Shown here: piece by piece, positions 46,047 through 59,838 of the stretch
How positions within the stretch are numbered: the first letter of the stretch is position 1
Layout: each line of letters starts with the position of its first letter
Source: Plecoglossus altivelis
Taxonomy: Eukaryota > Chordata > Actinopteri > Osmeriformes > Plecoglossidae
Length of the DNA stretch: 64,000 bases
Assembly (NCBI GenBank): GCA_036571765.1
Contig: BROE01000012.1
Span: 10,280,121 to 10,344,120 of the forward strand
Reading direction: 5' to 3'
Translations under genes and position numbers: made by a program
Notes under the pieces: generated by a model
Database searches by the model: none
What the model was told of the DNA's origin: nothing
Seen by the model: the letters and a program-made list of their open reading frames with translations, nothing else

Positions 46047-47140
46047 CTATTGGCTGGGAAAAAACTCCTCCATCCAACCATCACTCGAGTCCAGCTCTGC
46101 TCCCGTGCCATCGGCCAATCCGAAGCCCCCGCCCGAGGGAGCCTGCCCGCCCCCATAGCCATACGAGGACATGTCCTGGCTAGACGTCCGCTGGTAGCCT
46201 TGCGGCTGACCCCCGACCCCACCTCCCTGGCCATAGGGCCCTCCTCCACCTCCACCACCCATGGCTGGGCCCCCGGGCCCCTGTCCGAAGGTCCCCATGC
46301 CAGGCACACTCTGGCCCATCACCCCCTGGCTCATCACCATGGGTCTAGGCTGGTTGGTCCTGGATTGGCCGCCCATGTGAGCCGCCATCATGGGCCCGGT
46401 CATGCCTGCTGCAGGGTTCCCCACCCTGGGGTCCATGGGCTGGCCCATGCCCTGGGGGAAATGCTGTTTGGCCATACGCGGCTGCTGTCCTGGTTGCAGC
46501 CCGTAGCCCTGGGAGGAGCTAAATCCCACCATGTCTCCTGTAGTCCTGCCCACGCCGGCAACTCCACCACCCATAGACTGCATATTCTGCCCCTGTTGCT
46601 GCGGCCAGCCCCCCATCCCCCCTGCCTGCACCCCTCCGCCTCCACCGCCTCCGCCTCCCATCATGCTCTGCAGCCTCTGGGCCTGGGCCTTGGTGTTGGG
46701 TGGCCCTTTGAGGGGCTGCTGGGACATAGAGTTCATCATCATTCCTTGGCTGCCATATCCTCCTCCCATGCCCCCGACCCCCACGCCGGGCCCCACCGGC
46801 CCCTGCCTTTGGGGCTGCCCGGCCGGGTTGTGCTGGGGGGGGAGCCCCATGGAGCCCTGGACGCTTTGGCTTTGGTGCTGTTGTTGTTGCTGCTGCATCA
46901 TCTGGCTCATGGAAGGGTTGAGGCCGTAGAGGGACTGCTGGCCAGCCCCCTGGCCTCCGTACGGGAGTCCCATGTCGGACTGGGACCCCACTGAGCCCCC
47001 CGGGCCCCCCTGCATGGATCCCTGGTTCTGGACGGAGCCCATCTGGACCATCTGGGCCTGCTGGTTCTGCTGCTGGAGGAGGCGAGCTGCTCGGATGTTC
47101 TGGAGTGCCTGGGAGCGGGCCGCCATCTCCTGGGGCGTAC
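46047..47140 (-). CDS. maml3: maml3 last coding exon
   Basis: The acceptor is cacag|GTACGC. It encodes GTPQEMAARSQALQNIRAAR, polyGln (MMQQQQQQHQSQS), polyGly (nine in a row near 46640-46670) and the C-terminus GWMEEFFPSQ, then TAG. The long plus-strand ORF over it is a GC-rich antisense shadow. Confidence 0.87.
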
Positions 47141-49553
47141 CTGTGGACGGGGGGAGCGGAGGGGTTAGACCTCTGAGACGTGCTTTCACTTCGAAACAGA
47201 GAGAAGTTGAGAGATGGAGGTCGGAAGTAGACACGAGTCAACAGGTAACGAATGGATAGATGGGTAGATGGAATAAATGGATCGGATGGACAGACGGATG
47301 AATGGATGGATTAATGGATAAATGCATGGGTGAATGGATTAATGGATAAATGAATGGGTGGATGGCAGCCAGAGCCAGTGAAAGACAGAGCTAGTGATAA
47401 AGGGACAGGTGCACAGGGGGCAGGAGAGGAGAAGATATTGGATCATACTGGAACAGGTGAAGCGTGTCCTGCCTTCCTGACAACCAATCGACAGTGAGGT
47501 GACAAACACAACATCGACGACAGCCCGTACACAGGCCTGTTCTCTTCCAGACACTTTGCTTTGGTGACGGGAAATAAGGTTTGTTTTTGTGTGTGTGTTT
47601 TTTTTTAACAAACCTCAAAAGCAAAGCAGTACAAAGTAAAAGAACCAGGCCAGGAACCCATGTCAAGATGTTCTCTCCTCTCACGAGCTGTTCCTGCATG
47701 GCTCTGGGCTCGTGCTGAGGTGATGTACTGTGGCAGGCAAACGTCTCCAAATCCCCATGAAACCTCTTCTGACACCATTTCGCTAATCCCTCACCTCACA
47801 TCTCTCTCCCACTCTCTCGTTCTTTTCCATCCTTCTTTCTTCCTCTCTTATCAGCCTCTCTTGGTTAACTGACTGTCATTGTGTGCAATGTAGCCTTTCT
47901 ATACTGAAAACAGTCTCATTCCTGTGAGGCAGACAGACATGGTGCTTTACTGCACACTGCAGAAGTCGAGGCTCTCGCTGGGGAACATTGCTTCCATAAG
48001 CCCAGACAACATAAACAGTTTAGAGGACAAGCGATATATAACGCTGATGACTCTCCTTCCTTTTCCTCCCTCCCTCCCGCTCACATTTATTACTTTTCTT
48101 CCGACTGAAGAAGACAGCCAGCCAGACACTGTAATGGCTGCAAATGGCTCCTCTTCACTCCTCTCTTTCTCTCCTCCGTCTCCCTCCCTCCCTCTCCCTC
48201 CCTCTTCCAGTCTCTCTCTTTTCACTGTCTCTCTCCATCAGGAGACTCCACCGGAACTCTGGGGGATCTGGGACAGGTTGCCACGGTAACAGGCAGAGCA
48301 GGAATATTTTCCAGAGTGAAGGAGACAGAGAAATCGAGACTTGTGGATAGAGTGACAGAGGGGTCCCTGATTGGTCATAGATGACCTCATATTTATGAGG
48401 AGAGTGTGTTTGACTTACCCTGGTACTGGTTGACCTGTGGGTAGGGATTCCTCTGGCCTTGTACCATCTGTCTGGGAAGATGCTGCTGCTGCTGAAGCTA
48501 CACACACAGGTACACATGCAAGCACACACACACGCACACACACACGCACACACACACACACACGTGCAAGCACGCGCAGACAGACACACACACACACACA
48601 GAAGAACAACAACAACATTACTTCCAGCTCTGAGTTGATCATCTGACAAAAAAACATAATGGATTCTATTTTTTTTACGCTCACGTCACCAGACCCAGCT
48701 TGATCGACCACAGAAAGAGTGCTAACTAACTCATTCATACAACACAGTATCCAGTGTAGATAGCTAATCATATAACATTGTAGCTTAAACAGTTTAGAGC
48801 TCGAAGTAGCAGCTAAAACAGGTTCATGACATAATCGTTACTACTACTAATAACAATATGTTGAAAGTCTAAAAAAATTGTGGGTGAATATATTGCAGTG
48901 TGACGGTGATGTGTGTATTTCAACGAATGTTGAAAAGAAAATGACAAGCACGTAGACAGGTGAAGATCAAAGGCAGTGTGTAGCGAGGGGGGGCTGGTGT
49001 AGCGAGGGAGGGCTGGTGTAGCGAGGGGGGGCAGGTGTAGCGAGGGGGGGCTGGTGTAGCGAGGGGGGGCAGGTGTAGCGAGGGGGGGCAGGTGTAGCGA
49101 GGGGGGGCTGGTCAGGCTGATTATAGCTCAGACCAGACGGACAGAACGGAAGAGGAGGAGATGTTTTGCTGTCTCATCCACTGCTCACAGACCGTAGCGG
49201 ACACATACAGACACAGAGACATGAAAACACACACACGACCACACACACACACACACACACACAGACAGACATACACACACACATGCTACCTGCTCAGCCA
49301 GGAGCTGCTGTTGCTGCTGGTGTCTCTGCTCACGGAGCAGCTGCTGTTTCTGCTGCTCCATCATGTGCAGCTGCACCCTCTTCTCCTGCTCCAGCGCCAT
49401 CATCTGCTTCATCATGGCCTGCTGCTGGTTGCCCAGGTAACCCGGGGGAGGTCCCGCCCCTTGGCTGGGCCCCACCCCCGAGGCCACACCCCCAGAGGGA
49501 TGTGGGGGCGGGACGGCACCGGGTGGCCGTGACATGCCGACCACTCCTTGCTC
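46047..49553 (-). CDS. maml3: maml3, Mastermind-like Notch co-activator: last three coding exons
   Basis: Mastermind-like proteins bind the Notch intracellular domain/CSL complex and recruit p300 to activate Notch target genes in the nucleus. Three exons encode 476 C-terminal residues: GYLGNQQQAMMKQMMALEQE, MMEQQKQQLLREQRHQQQQQ, MAARSQALQNIRAARLLQQQ, long Gly/Gln/Met/Pro stretches and the acidic-aromatic end DGWMEEFFPSQ. The GYLGNQQQ..MMKQ and REQRQQQQ motifs are typical of MAML3. The N-terminal basic Notch-binding helix and large central exon lie beyond the right edge. Position next to naa15/rab33b supports MAML3 over MAML1 or MAML2. No paralogue comparison could be run. Confidence 0.85.
47141..48418. 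other. maml3 intron
   Basis: Non-coding. It includes a degenerate GGAT/GAAT tetranucleotide stretch (about 47251-47365) and CT-rich sequence near 48050-48240. Confidence 0.6.
48419..48491 (-). CDS. maml3: maml3 second-last coding exon (73 nt)
   Basis: Encodes QQQHLPRQMVQGQRNPYPQV then NQYQ. The acceptor ttcag is followed by three CAGs, so several in-frame NAG acceptors could be used. Donor CAGG|gtaagt, phase 1, fits the final exon. Confidence 0.83.
48511..48600. repeat. Interrupted (CA)n repeat
   Basis: CACACACGCACA-type repeat next to the maml3 73-nt exon acceptor. Confidence 0.85.
48979..49113. repeat. 19-bp G-rich minisatellite, seven copies
   Basis: The unit is TAGCGAGGGGGGGCTGGTG. Copies start every 19 bp from 48981. 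Six or seven G runs of seven bases (one split as GGGAGGG) make it a strong G-quadruplex candidate. Confidence 0.92.
49221..49282. repeat. (CA)n-rich repeat
   Basis: CA/CAGA repeat directly 3' of the maml3 exon donor at 49290. Confidence 0.85.
49290..49553 (-). CDS. maml3: maml3 third-last coding exon
   Basis: The exon has 88 codons in phase 0. Acceptor ctccag|GAGCAAGG, donor GAGCAG|gtagca. It holds a Pro/Gly segment, then GYLGNQQQAMMKQMMALEQE and a Gln-rich helix ending LLAEQ. Confidence 0.87.
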
Positions 49554-50199
49554 CTGGAGAGGGAGGGGAAGACGGAGAAATGAGTTGAACGTGTTGGTCA
49601 GTCAAAGTGACGTCAAGTGACGAGCCAATCAGTGGTCAACTGTCAAATCATATGATTGTTTGCAGAGGACTTGTCAGTCTTTGTCAAAGATGACTCCCAA
49701 GCAAGGGTCGGCGAGAGCGTGCACACGCACAGAACTCCCCCATGCTTTATGGATCTCTGCTACAACCCCTCATTAGCATATAAAGAGCCCCTCCTCCTCT
49801 CAACCGAGCGTTAATCTCTTATAGGATAAAAAGGCCCCAGTCAACCAATGAGAGGAAGCCCTCAGGAAATCTATTAAAGGTTAGCTCTATGATCGCTGTG
49901 GGTGTTAAGTAGGAGAGCAGCAAGCATCGTCTAGCACTGCCTTGGGGCAAATAGACAATTTTAGATGATGATAACGATAAGGCTTTTTTTTCTCTTGACA
50001 GAGAAATGCATTGACTGAGTGTGTGATACCATCCTGATACACAGTCTATCAACCTTCTATCAAAATGTAACTGTAGAGAGTCAGACCTGACTAGTCGCTT
50101 GCCTGAGCTGTTCCATCCCTTAATGGCACGGCATCCAAGCCAGGGGCAAGAGACATGCAGTAGCCACCCCTGGCCAGAGGGGGTCAGTAGTGCTCTGTA

Positions 50200-50257
<58 letters not shown>

Positions 50258-50573
50258 CGTGCATGTCTCAGTCTCAATGGCCACCTCTCAGCAGATGGCT
50301 CAATCATGACAGCTCTGATCTACAATCTCTCTCTCCCTCCATCTTCAATCTCTCTCTCCGACTCACTTTCTTCCCCTTCCTCTTCCATTTCTCCTCCTTT
50401 CCCTCCCTCCCTTACTCCCTCCTTCCCTCTCTCCCTGGACTTGAGTCATGTCCACACAGTCACCAGGGACAGGAGGAATGACAGAAGATGGAAAAGGAGA
50501 AGAGAGGAGGAGTGAAGAGATCACGGAGAGGCAGGTAGCAGAGGATTCAAAGAGGAAAGAGAGAGAGACAGAG

Positions 50574-50612
<39 letters not shown>

Positions 50613-51655
50613 AAAGAGCAGCTCAAAAAACAGAGAGAAAGAGAGAGGACAAGAAAAGACAAGAGCAGCCGGTAATGAGCATAATAAGGTGACGCTTCAA
50701 ATGAGAAGAGAGAAAGACATGCAGAGAGGGGGGCTGGAAGGATAGAGGGAACGAGAGGAGAAAGAGGGAGAGAAAGTGAGAAGGAGAGCGGAGAGCAGGT
50801 ACCCCTGGCAACGGTGTCCGTGGCGATGAACAGATGGCGCTGGAAGGAGCAGCGGCGGCCACCGTGCCTGGTCGCCCCCGACAACACCGGGCATAACCGC
50901 AGGAATATCACACACGCACACCGACACACACGCACACCGACACACACGCACACCGACACACACACGCACTTAGCACGCCTGCTCACACACAAACACACTT
51001 CTATGCCCCCACCCACCCCCCCCTTATCATCCATTTCCTTCTGTCCCAGATCTCCTGTTGAATAATGTAACAAAGAGCATCAGTCCTGCACCTTCTCACC
51101 AGCTCCTCACATTCCTCTCTGCTACACACACGCACGCACGCGCACACACACACACACACACACACAATGTAGGTCTAATGCATGAGAGCATATAGACATT
51201 GTAGTACTGTACTGAAGTACTGAATAGGCATCGATGCTGGCTCCTTATTCACTCCAGAAAGATGGATGATGAGCCAGGAGACAGACCTTTCTGCAGTAGA
51301 GGAATAAACATCCACAGGATCAAACACACACTTGACAGAGACTGGTACAGGAGAAGGTCAAGGCAGAGGAGAGGAAGGGAGGAGAGGAACGGAGGAGAGG
51401 AGGAAAGGAGGAGAGAAATGGAGGAGAGAAGAGGAGGAGGGGAATGAGCTGGTGGGAAAAAGAGGCTGTCATACTTATTGGGTTAGGGACCAGGAGAGCA
51501 CAGGTGATTACATTACACTGAGAAGGAGCGGAAATACACGTGTGTGTGTGTGTATTTGTGAGTGTGGGTGTACTTACAAGTGTGTGTGATTGGAGGGGAC
51601 TGAGTGTGTAGAAAGAGCATGAGAGTGAATTAGCGTGCAAGAGAGGCGTGGGCAC

Positions 51656-51700
<45 letters not shown>

Positions 51701-52094
51701 GACTTGCTCTTTTGCCAAAGTGAAGTCACTTGTCCCCTTGGTGACCACCCTGCAACAACCTGGCTGAACCGACACACACACACACACTCACACACGCACG
51801 CGCACACACACATACACGCACGCGCACACACACAAATAAGCCTCTTAGAACGTTGGTGCTTGGCTGTGCAGCATTGTAAGTCAGTATGCTTTCTGAAGCA
51901 CACACACACACTCACACATCTGTCCAGCACCAGAGAGACAACATCGTCCTTGGCTAATCAGAGTGTGTGTGTGTGTGCACGCGTGTTCTCCCGAATGAAC
52001 ACACTAGGTAACAAAAGCATCCCATGTGTTGTGTGTTAAAACATGCAGTCTAACATGGGTATTATGCAACACCTGCTGGCTGGTCCGCACCAAA

Positions 52095-52141
<47 letters not shown>

Positions 52142-52700
52142 ACTGCACACACACTCACCCTGAGCAGATGGTTCAGCCAGACCTCACGGTATTAAAGTAT
52201 CCCACAGTGCCACAGGTAAAGAAGACATCACACACACGCACACACGCACATGCACACACACACACACACACTGTACTCTGACATAAGCTACACACACACG
52301 CAGACACATCTTCACACGCTACGCTACATATACTCATGGCAAATGTAGACCCAGAGTCAGCTGACAGTTACACACACACACACTTACTCTGAATCTCTCC
52401 AAGGAGAGATATATTTAAATTGTTAGCGAGATAGAAAGATGCAGGAGGGAGATGAAGGAAGAGAAAGAAACTGGAAAATGGAGAAAAAAAGGAAAGAGAG
52501 AGGGAGAGAGAGAACTTTAATCTCTAACCATCATTTGCTCTGGAGTACAACCTAAACTGGCCTCATCGTATGTCTGTGATAAGCACTGGGTCTATCCTCT
52601 CCACACACACACAACAACATGCTCACTTACAGTCTATCAATCATCTGCTTCTACTACTGTGCACCTACACATTAGTCCTAAGTCGCTTTTTGGTCGCTCA
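49554..52700. other. maml3 large intron, part 1
   Basis: No coding exon was seen. Simple repeats: GT at 50202-50264, GA at 50568-50640, a CACACGCACACCGA array at 50909-50970, CA at 51125-51165, GT at 51659-51695 and CA at 52098-52140. The ORFs here are low-complexity translations of these. Confidence 0.6.
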
Positions 52701-52799
52701 TCTTTTCGAAGACCTGACCTGACTGAACTGGCCTTCCTGCGCCTTGTTCTGGTGTGGTAGCTAGCCTCCATGGAGTACCGTCCACACTGACGGCTGCTA

Positions 52800-53735
52800 G
52801 GCTCCAGTCTCTCTCTTTTCTCCATGCCCTATCTTCCTATCTCTCTCCTCTCTCCATGCCTACTCTGTCCAGCACTCTGCTGTCTCTCGCACTCTCCTCG
52901 ACTCCCTCCGGTTCGTCGTTTTCTCTCCATGCCGTCTATCTTGCCTCCTCTCTCTCTCTTCTCCTATGCGCTACCACATCCTTTCATCTCACTTCTCTCT
53001 TCCATGGCCCTAGATCCTCTCTTTCTCCTCCCTCCTTACTTCCTTCCCTCCAGCTTTATCTTCTTCGCATGGGCCTCTATCTCCCCTACTGCCTTGCTTT
53101 CCTCCTCTAATTCCTCTTCTCATGCTTCTCCTCCTCTCTATCCTCTCTCTTCTCTGCTTACTCCTCCATTCTCTCCTCTCGTCGTCTTCTTCTTCTCCAT
53201 GCATTTCTCTCTCTCTCTTTTTCCTATCTCCATTCTCTCTCTTCTCTCTATTCTCTCATTATCCATTGCCGCTTACTCGCTCACATAACTCTCTATCGTC
53301 GCCTTGTTCTCCAGTACGCCCTTAACCCTCTTCTCCTTATCATTTTCTTCTCATGCCCACGCTACTTCGTTTTCGGTTCTCTTGTGCTCTTACAGAGTCA
53401 CTTCCTCTTCCAAGGCTCCTCCGGTTATGTTCTGACAGTAATGCAGTGTTTTGTTTCTGACAAGAACACTACACCGATTATGTACACATACATAGAGAGA
53501 AAGAGAGACAGAGAGAGAGAGAGAGACAGAGACAGAGAAAGACAGAGAGCGAGAGAGAGAAAGACAGTGACAGATGGAGAGAGGTTGGGTAGGGAGAGAA
53601 AGGAGGCAAAATGAGCAAAAAGCAGAGATGGGGGAGAGAGGATAAAAAAGAAGGAAGGAGAGGTGAAAAGGAGGGAGATGAGGGAGAGAGGGTATAGAAA
53701 GCGGAAGGGTAGATAGTCTGTGGGAAGAGGGAGGA

Positions 53736-53772
<37 letters not shown>

Positions 53773-54022
53773 GGAGGATGGGGGTGTGAGATGAGATCAT
53801 TGGTGGTCGGGGAGCAATAGTGGCGGATGAGTGTACCACCCTGAGAGGGACCAGGTGCTACAGTAAATCACACTGTACACCTGTTGCCATGGCAACCTTA
53901 AAGGCACACACAAAAATAAGCTAAACGGTGGCCAGTGTTTGATAGTGTGTCTGTGTGTGTTTATACCAGTGTGTGTATGTTGTGTAATTTTTTAGTCTTT
54001 GGTTCCCTCTGTATGCGTGTGC

Positions 54023-54064
<42 letters not shown>

Positions 54065-55460
54065 TCGCGGTGTTCAGACGCCCAGTTTGTGTGAATCTCT
54101 GTGATTGATGTGGCCCTCTGTAATCTAATCTAGCTGGCTGAGAGAGGTACATCTGACTGACAACTAAGAGCCACGGCAGGTGAGACACACACACACACAC
54201 ACACACACAAAGACAGGCACGGACATGGACAGAAACACAAATGCATGCAAAAAAGGCATGGACGCATTAAATGTGAGCCAGCCCAGCCAGCTAGTCTAGT
54301 GGCAACGTGTGTGTGTGTGTGTGTGTGTGTAGGGTGGTTCTCCTGCTAGCCTGTTGATTATTCCCGTTGCCTCTTGCCAGTATTCTTGATCCGAGTGTTT
54401 TAATAATTCACACCCAGGATCTCAGCTATTACACGCCTTTTAGAGGAGGGGAGTGGTCACTCATCCTTCTATTTATCCCTCCCTCCCTCCCCCCTCTTAC
54501 TGTCTCTCTTCCTCTCCATCCTTATTCCTCCCTCTGTATCTGTTTTGTCCTTTCAACCTGATCTGATCGCTTCTTCTTCTATGGTTTGGGTGGCTGACTT
54601 AGTCCACCATCCTTACCTCCATCCCCCTCTCCCCCGCTCGACTTGTTCCCTCTCTGCTCGCTCTGTCTCTCTCTCTTGCTCTCACACAGACGGCTTGGCT
54701 CACTTGCTCTCTGTTCCCCCCATCGTGTGTGCCTCCCTCTGCCTCTCGTTCGCTTGATTGCTATTCTTTCGTTCCATATCGCCCTGCCTTCATCTCAATC
54801 CATCCCTCCCTCCCCTCTCAATCGCTATTATTCTGATTCATCTCTTCCTTCCTTCCTCCCTCCCTTTATTCTCCCGCTGCCTATTTTTTCTTCCCTTCCC
54901 TTGGACACTCGTTCTCACATTTACCCAATACAGCTAACCCCCCCACCCCCTTTGTCTCCCTCTCTCTCTGCCTGTCATATCACCCCTCATTACTCTCATC
55001 CTCCTCCGCCCCTCCCTCCTCCATCCCTCCCTCTCTCTCTAGAGAAGGCATTAGGTGCTGCTATAGGGCCATCACTCTCTCTACCCCCCTCCCACCCACC
55101 TTTTTCTGCTGTAGTCTCAGGGTAGTGCCCTCCCTCCCTATTTTTCCCTTCTCTCTCTCTCCCTCCCTCTCTCTCCCACCCTCCTCATCTCAGTAAGGCC
55201 ATAATGTGTTGCTGTAGGGTTATATATCTGTCTATGGCTCTATTAGACACTCCGGGGGACTGCTCCAGCAGCAGCCGCATCAGCACCCTTCATCTCTCTC
55301 TCTCTCTCTCTCTCTCTCCCTCCCTCCCTCTCTCTCTCTCTCTCCCTCTCTCTCTCTCTCTTCCTCCCTCTCGCACGCTGCACCCTCCCTCCCTCCCCCC
55401 TCCCTCTCACGCTGCACCCTCCCTCCCTCCCCCCTCTCTCTCACGCTGCACCTTCCCTTT
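52800..55460. other. maml3 large intron, part 2: pyrimidine-rich blocks
   Basis: Plus-strand CT-rich sequence at 52800-53390 (recurring CTCTCCATGCC-like words) and 54465-55450, separated by GA blocks (53490-53770) and a GT repeat (54024-54061). At 55372-55450 a CACGCTGCACCCTCCCTCCC unit is repeated three times. No gene was seen. Confidence 0.6.
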
Positions 55461-56954
55461 GTCCTGCCTGTCCACAGTTCAAAGATGCATCTCTTCATAC
55501 CTTTCCTGCTCCTTCTCTCTCTGTTGGTGTATCAATCTTTGTCCTTCACTCCTTTGTTCACCTCATTCTCTCTATCGTCACACTGTCCTTCTACCGGAGA
55601 GAGGGTAAGGTAGAGAAGGATGGAGGGAAAGGCAGAAGGCAAGAAGGAAGTGTGACAAGAGAAGAAGAGCGAGCTGTACAGCAGCATATTATCTACAATG
55701 GGCCCTCAAATACCGTTTGGTAATATGATGAAATCTGCTGTAAAAATAAGAAATGACGCTCAAAGTGGCAGAGTGGAGAAAATCCTCCATTCCTGAGCTG
55801 CCTGATTAAATTATATCATTCGACTCTCTCTCTCCCTTCCCTCTCTCCCCTCTATCTCTCTTTCTATCTTTCCATTTCTGAGAGAGAGCGAATCTCTCAC
55901 CAGCAAACAGTACTCTCCAAAATAGAAAATGGAAATTCCATTAAACAAAGTGTTGGAGCATCGGCCGACGACACCTCCTCTCTCCCCGCACATCCACCAC
56001 CACCATCACCACATCCCTGCTTTAAAACACATGGGCATCACCCATACAAAGACACACGTAAGTGGATACACACACACACAGGACAAAGGCAGCGTACCAT
56101 CCAATTACTATCATGCCAAAAATAAGTGCTTGAAAACAAACAATAATTTGCCATCATCGCTAGCAGCTGTTGGGGGTGGGGAGAGAGAGAGGAAGAGGGG
56201 GGCAGATTGGTGCAGAATATGAGGGGTTTACTGAAGAGAGGGATGATGAAAAAAAGGAAGGGATAAAAGAGGGAGGCATGACTCTTCCCCGCCCCCTCCC
56301 TTCCTCGTCCTCCCCCCTCGTCCTCCTCCCTCATCCCCTTTGCTGTCCCCTGGGAAAAGGAGGGGGTGATGTATGGACCCTCTACTGATCTCACGACTCA
56401 GCAGAACAGATGGGGAGGAGAGAGAGGGAGAGAGACAGAAAGAGGGGGAGAAGGAACAGAAGTAGACAGGAAGGAGGGGAAAGTGCACAGAAATACGGGG
56501 GGGGGGGGGGGGGGGTGTTGAGGTTAGAAAGGACAGAAAGCAGAGCATGAAGGTTTGCCAACAGTGCAGTGTGTTTCCCTAGATTACATGGCCTGTCTTA
56601 AATGACAGAGTAAAGTTTAAAAAAAAGAACAAAAAAAAGAAGGTATGTGTGGCGCATGTGTGTGACTAAACCAGAATTTGAAAAGCTAAGCTAATGCTAG
56701 GCCAGGTTACAGTATGTTAAAATCAACTAGGCTAGGCTAGGCTAATCGCTAGCAAGGCTCTCTCCCTGACACTAAGAGGTAATTATCTCTGCAGTGACCA
56801 TAAGCCCCCTCTCCCCACCCCCTCATCTCTTCACAAGAGTGGAGATGGAGAGACGGAGAGAGCGAGGATGGGAGGGAGGGAGGGAAAATCGTTCCTGGAG
56901 GAGGGGACTATCGGTAACCCAGGGGGAGAAATAGATGTGTAAACAATCACAGCC

Positions 56955-56988
<34 letters not shown>

Positions 56989-57975
56989 GATGACGGGAGA
57001 GAGGTAGGATGGAAGAGAAAACAAGGGCACAGCCATATGTTTAAGTCAACAGAAAGGATGGAGGGAGGGAGGGAGGGAAAGATAAACGTCAAAAGAGAAA
57101 GGCGTGGGAGTGAACGAAACAATTTGGTGACAGAGAGCTGTAGAAAGCAAGACAGCAGTGGAGAGAAAGAGAGAGAGGAGGAGTAGAGACACTTCTTAAC
57201 ATTGTACCAGTGTTAATTGTTGGTGGCAGCAAAAGACAACGCGGGGAATTAGACAACAAGACAAAAAACTAATTAGTCTGTGATTGGCTAATTACCACTG
57301 ACTTCTGACAGACCACCGAGCAAAACGAGATGTTTATGAACATGGGGGGCTGGGGGGGGGGGGCTGCCAAGGCTGTAGCAGAGGGTGTGGGATAAGAGGA
57401 GTGGAGAGGAGGGAGAAACACAAATAATGTAGTTAAGTATTCCAACTCTGAATGGATTTTAAAAAAACTAAACAATAATAATCTCAATGTTTGTGAAAAC
57501 CATTATGCACTGGCATGAGAGAGGAAAAAAACAAGAGATGGTGTGTGTTCTTGTGGTTTCCTGAGTCCAGTTATGTGTCTTGTGTACCTGAACCTGTGAA
57601 TACAGGCCTAAAAGCTTGTGTGTGTGCAAGCGGATGTGCGGGTGGTGTGCGCGCGTGTGGTGGAGACTGAGCGAGCGTCTGAGCAGGACCCAGGCTCATT
57701 TGCAGTCTTCCCATCTCTGCAGTGGTGAGGTATGCCTCGTGCCAGAAGCGTGGCTCTGCACAGCATTAGACGCACACACGCGCGCTTCCCCCACTCTCTC
57801 TTAAATATCCAGACACACACACCCCTACACACAGGCACATACGGCTACCAGCTACCGGTAGATCGAGAACGAGAGGGGGCAGAAATGAAAGAGATAGGTT
57901 AAGTCCCTGAGTAAGGGGGATTTAGACCTCAAACACAGAGAGAGAGTGAGAGAGAGAGAAAGAGAGAGAGAGTGA

Positions 57976-58024
<49 letters not shown>

Positions 58025-59540
58025 TGGTGGGAGAGGGAGAGAAAGAAAAGAGAATAAGCGACTAGTGCCAAAACATAGATGATAGGAAAGAGAAGGAGAG
58101 AAACAGGCAGACAGAGACAGGGGAGGGGAGGGAGGTAGGACAGGATGAAATGTCTGGATTGATGTGCTAATGAGAAACCACCAAGCTCATCACCGTCTCA
58201 CGGAGGGTGCTCTCTGAAAGCACCGAAAAATTGTGTATTAGCCATCATGAAGAGCTCAATACAACCCATGTATCCCTATGCATAGACAGCAACGTTAGCC
58301 GTAGCATTGCTAACAGCTTAGCACGACTGGTCGAGCCCTACGCGAAGGATCTGGGCGCGCGCAAGCTACGCTACCCTAGAGGTATGCTAGCAATATACTT
58401 GCGCTGCTCAGGAATCCACCTCCCACCCCCTTCTCCAATCCCCTCACTCAGTAACTGTTCGCCGTGTGTGCTCTTGTACGTGTGTGTGTGTGTGCGCGTG
58501 TGTGTGAGAGAAGAGAAAATGTGAGTCTCCCTCCACCCCTCCTCCTCTCCCTGTGGCTCTGTCATCCATCCTGATCAGATGGAGGTGTCTGATAGGAATG
58601 GTTCCTTTCCTTAAGCGGATGAGGCCGAGACACTGACCATTTGATCTAGTACGCTGAGACAGGGGTGTGTGTGTGTGTGTGTGTGCGTGCGTGCATGAGC
58701 GCATGTGTGTTTGAGTGTGGGTGGGGAGGAGGATTTAAATGCGCTTGTATGAATGTGTTTGTTTAGTTACCCATGGTTGTATGGTCACTTATGTGAGTGT
58801 GTGCGTGTGTGCAGGCACCATGTATGTCCCTGCAGAGTGGTTACGCCTCTCTGCTGCAGAGAAATCAATGAGCACACAAGCCCTCTGGCTTCCTTGGCCA
58901 CACATGAGGTGATGTTAGCAATAGCTTAGCCTCTTACCCTCTATAACCCAAAGCTAGTTAGCATCTAGCGCCCGAGGGCTAACATTTCAGTATTTTCCCC
59001 TTTAATTAATACAAGAAGCTAGTCAGCTTACTGGGCTACTTTTGTTATGGGGGAGGGGGGGGGGGGGTGATAAGCCATGAACGCTCTGGTTAACATTAGC
59101 AAGACAGAGAGTGGTTTCTGGGTTTTGCAAAGGTGGTTGTGATTGATCAGGGGTGGGCTAGCGCAGCATATCGGAGAGTTGTTAGCCTAGCCGTATTGAC
59201 CACATAGGGATCAATGCTTAGAGCAGTCCTAGGATGAACATACTCAGATACACACACATACTGTACGCACACGTGTGCACACACACACACGCAAATGCAT
59301 CGACAGGCCCTCTTCCCCGTCTAAATAATGCTAATGATTCCACCATTACAAACAAGGTGTACATCAGCGCTAATAGCTATAGGAGAGGGTTGGTTTATCG
59401 AGGCAGACACAGTATACACACGTTAACACACAGTCTAATAGCCCACACAGAAGCCAGCTAGCCTGGGCTATGTGACTTGCTTGGCAGGTGCAAGTGTTAT
59501 CGGCCAAGCAGCTTGTGAGTTTGAAGATCACAACAGAGAC
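55461..59540. other. maml3 large intron, part 3
   Basis: Mostly purine-rich on the plus strand. It includes a 19-base G run (56497-56515), GA repeats at 56957-56990 and 57936-58022, and GT runs near 58478 and 58665. No exon was seen. Confidence 0.6.
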
Positions 59541-59548
59541 AGGGAGAA

Positions 59549-59598
<50 letters not shown>

Positions 59599-59838
59599 CT
59601 GTGTCTGTGTGTATCTGTGTTGGCCTGTTTGTATGTGTGCGTGTGTGTGTGTATCTGTATGTGTGTATTTGTATCTGTGTGTGTGTATTTGTAAGTGTGT
59701 GTGTTTGTGTCTGTGTGTGTCTGTATTTGTATCTGTGTGTGTGCGTGTTTGTGTCTGTGTGTGTCTGTATTTGTATCTGTGTGTGTGTGTGTGTTTGTAT
59801 CTGTGTGTGTCTGTATTTGTATCTGTGTGTGTGTGAGT
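59549..59838. repeat. (GT)n with interspersed ATCTGT/TTTGTATC words
   Basis: About 24 pure GT units, then an irregular array of GTGTGTCTGTATTTGTATCT-type units to 59838. Confidence 0.92.

Noticed and set aside
46032..46994. 320-residue plus-strand ORF over maml3
   Set aside because: It is the GC-rich antisense of the maml3 last exon. The minus frame has MAML motifs, splice sites and a sensible stop; the plus frame resembles no family.
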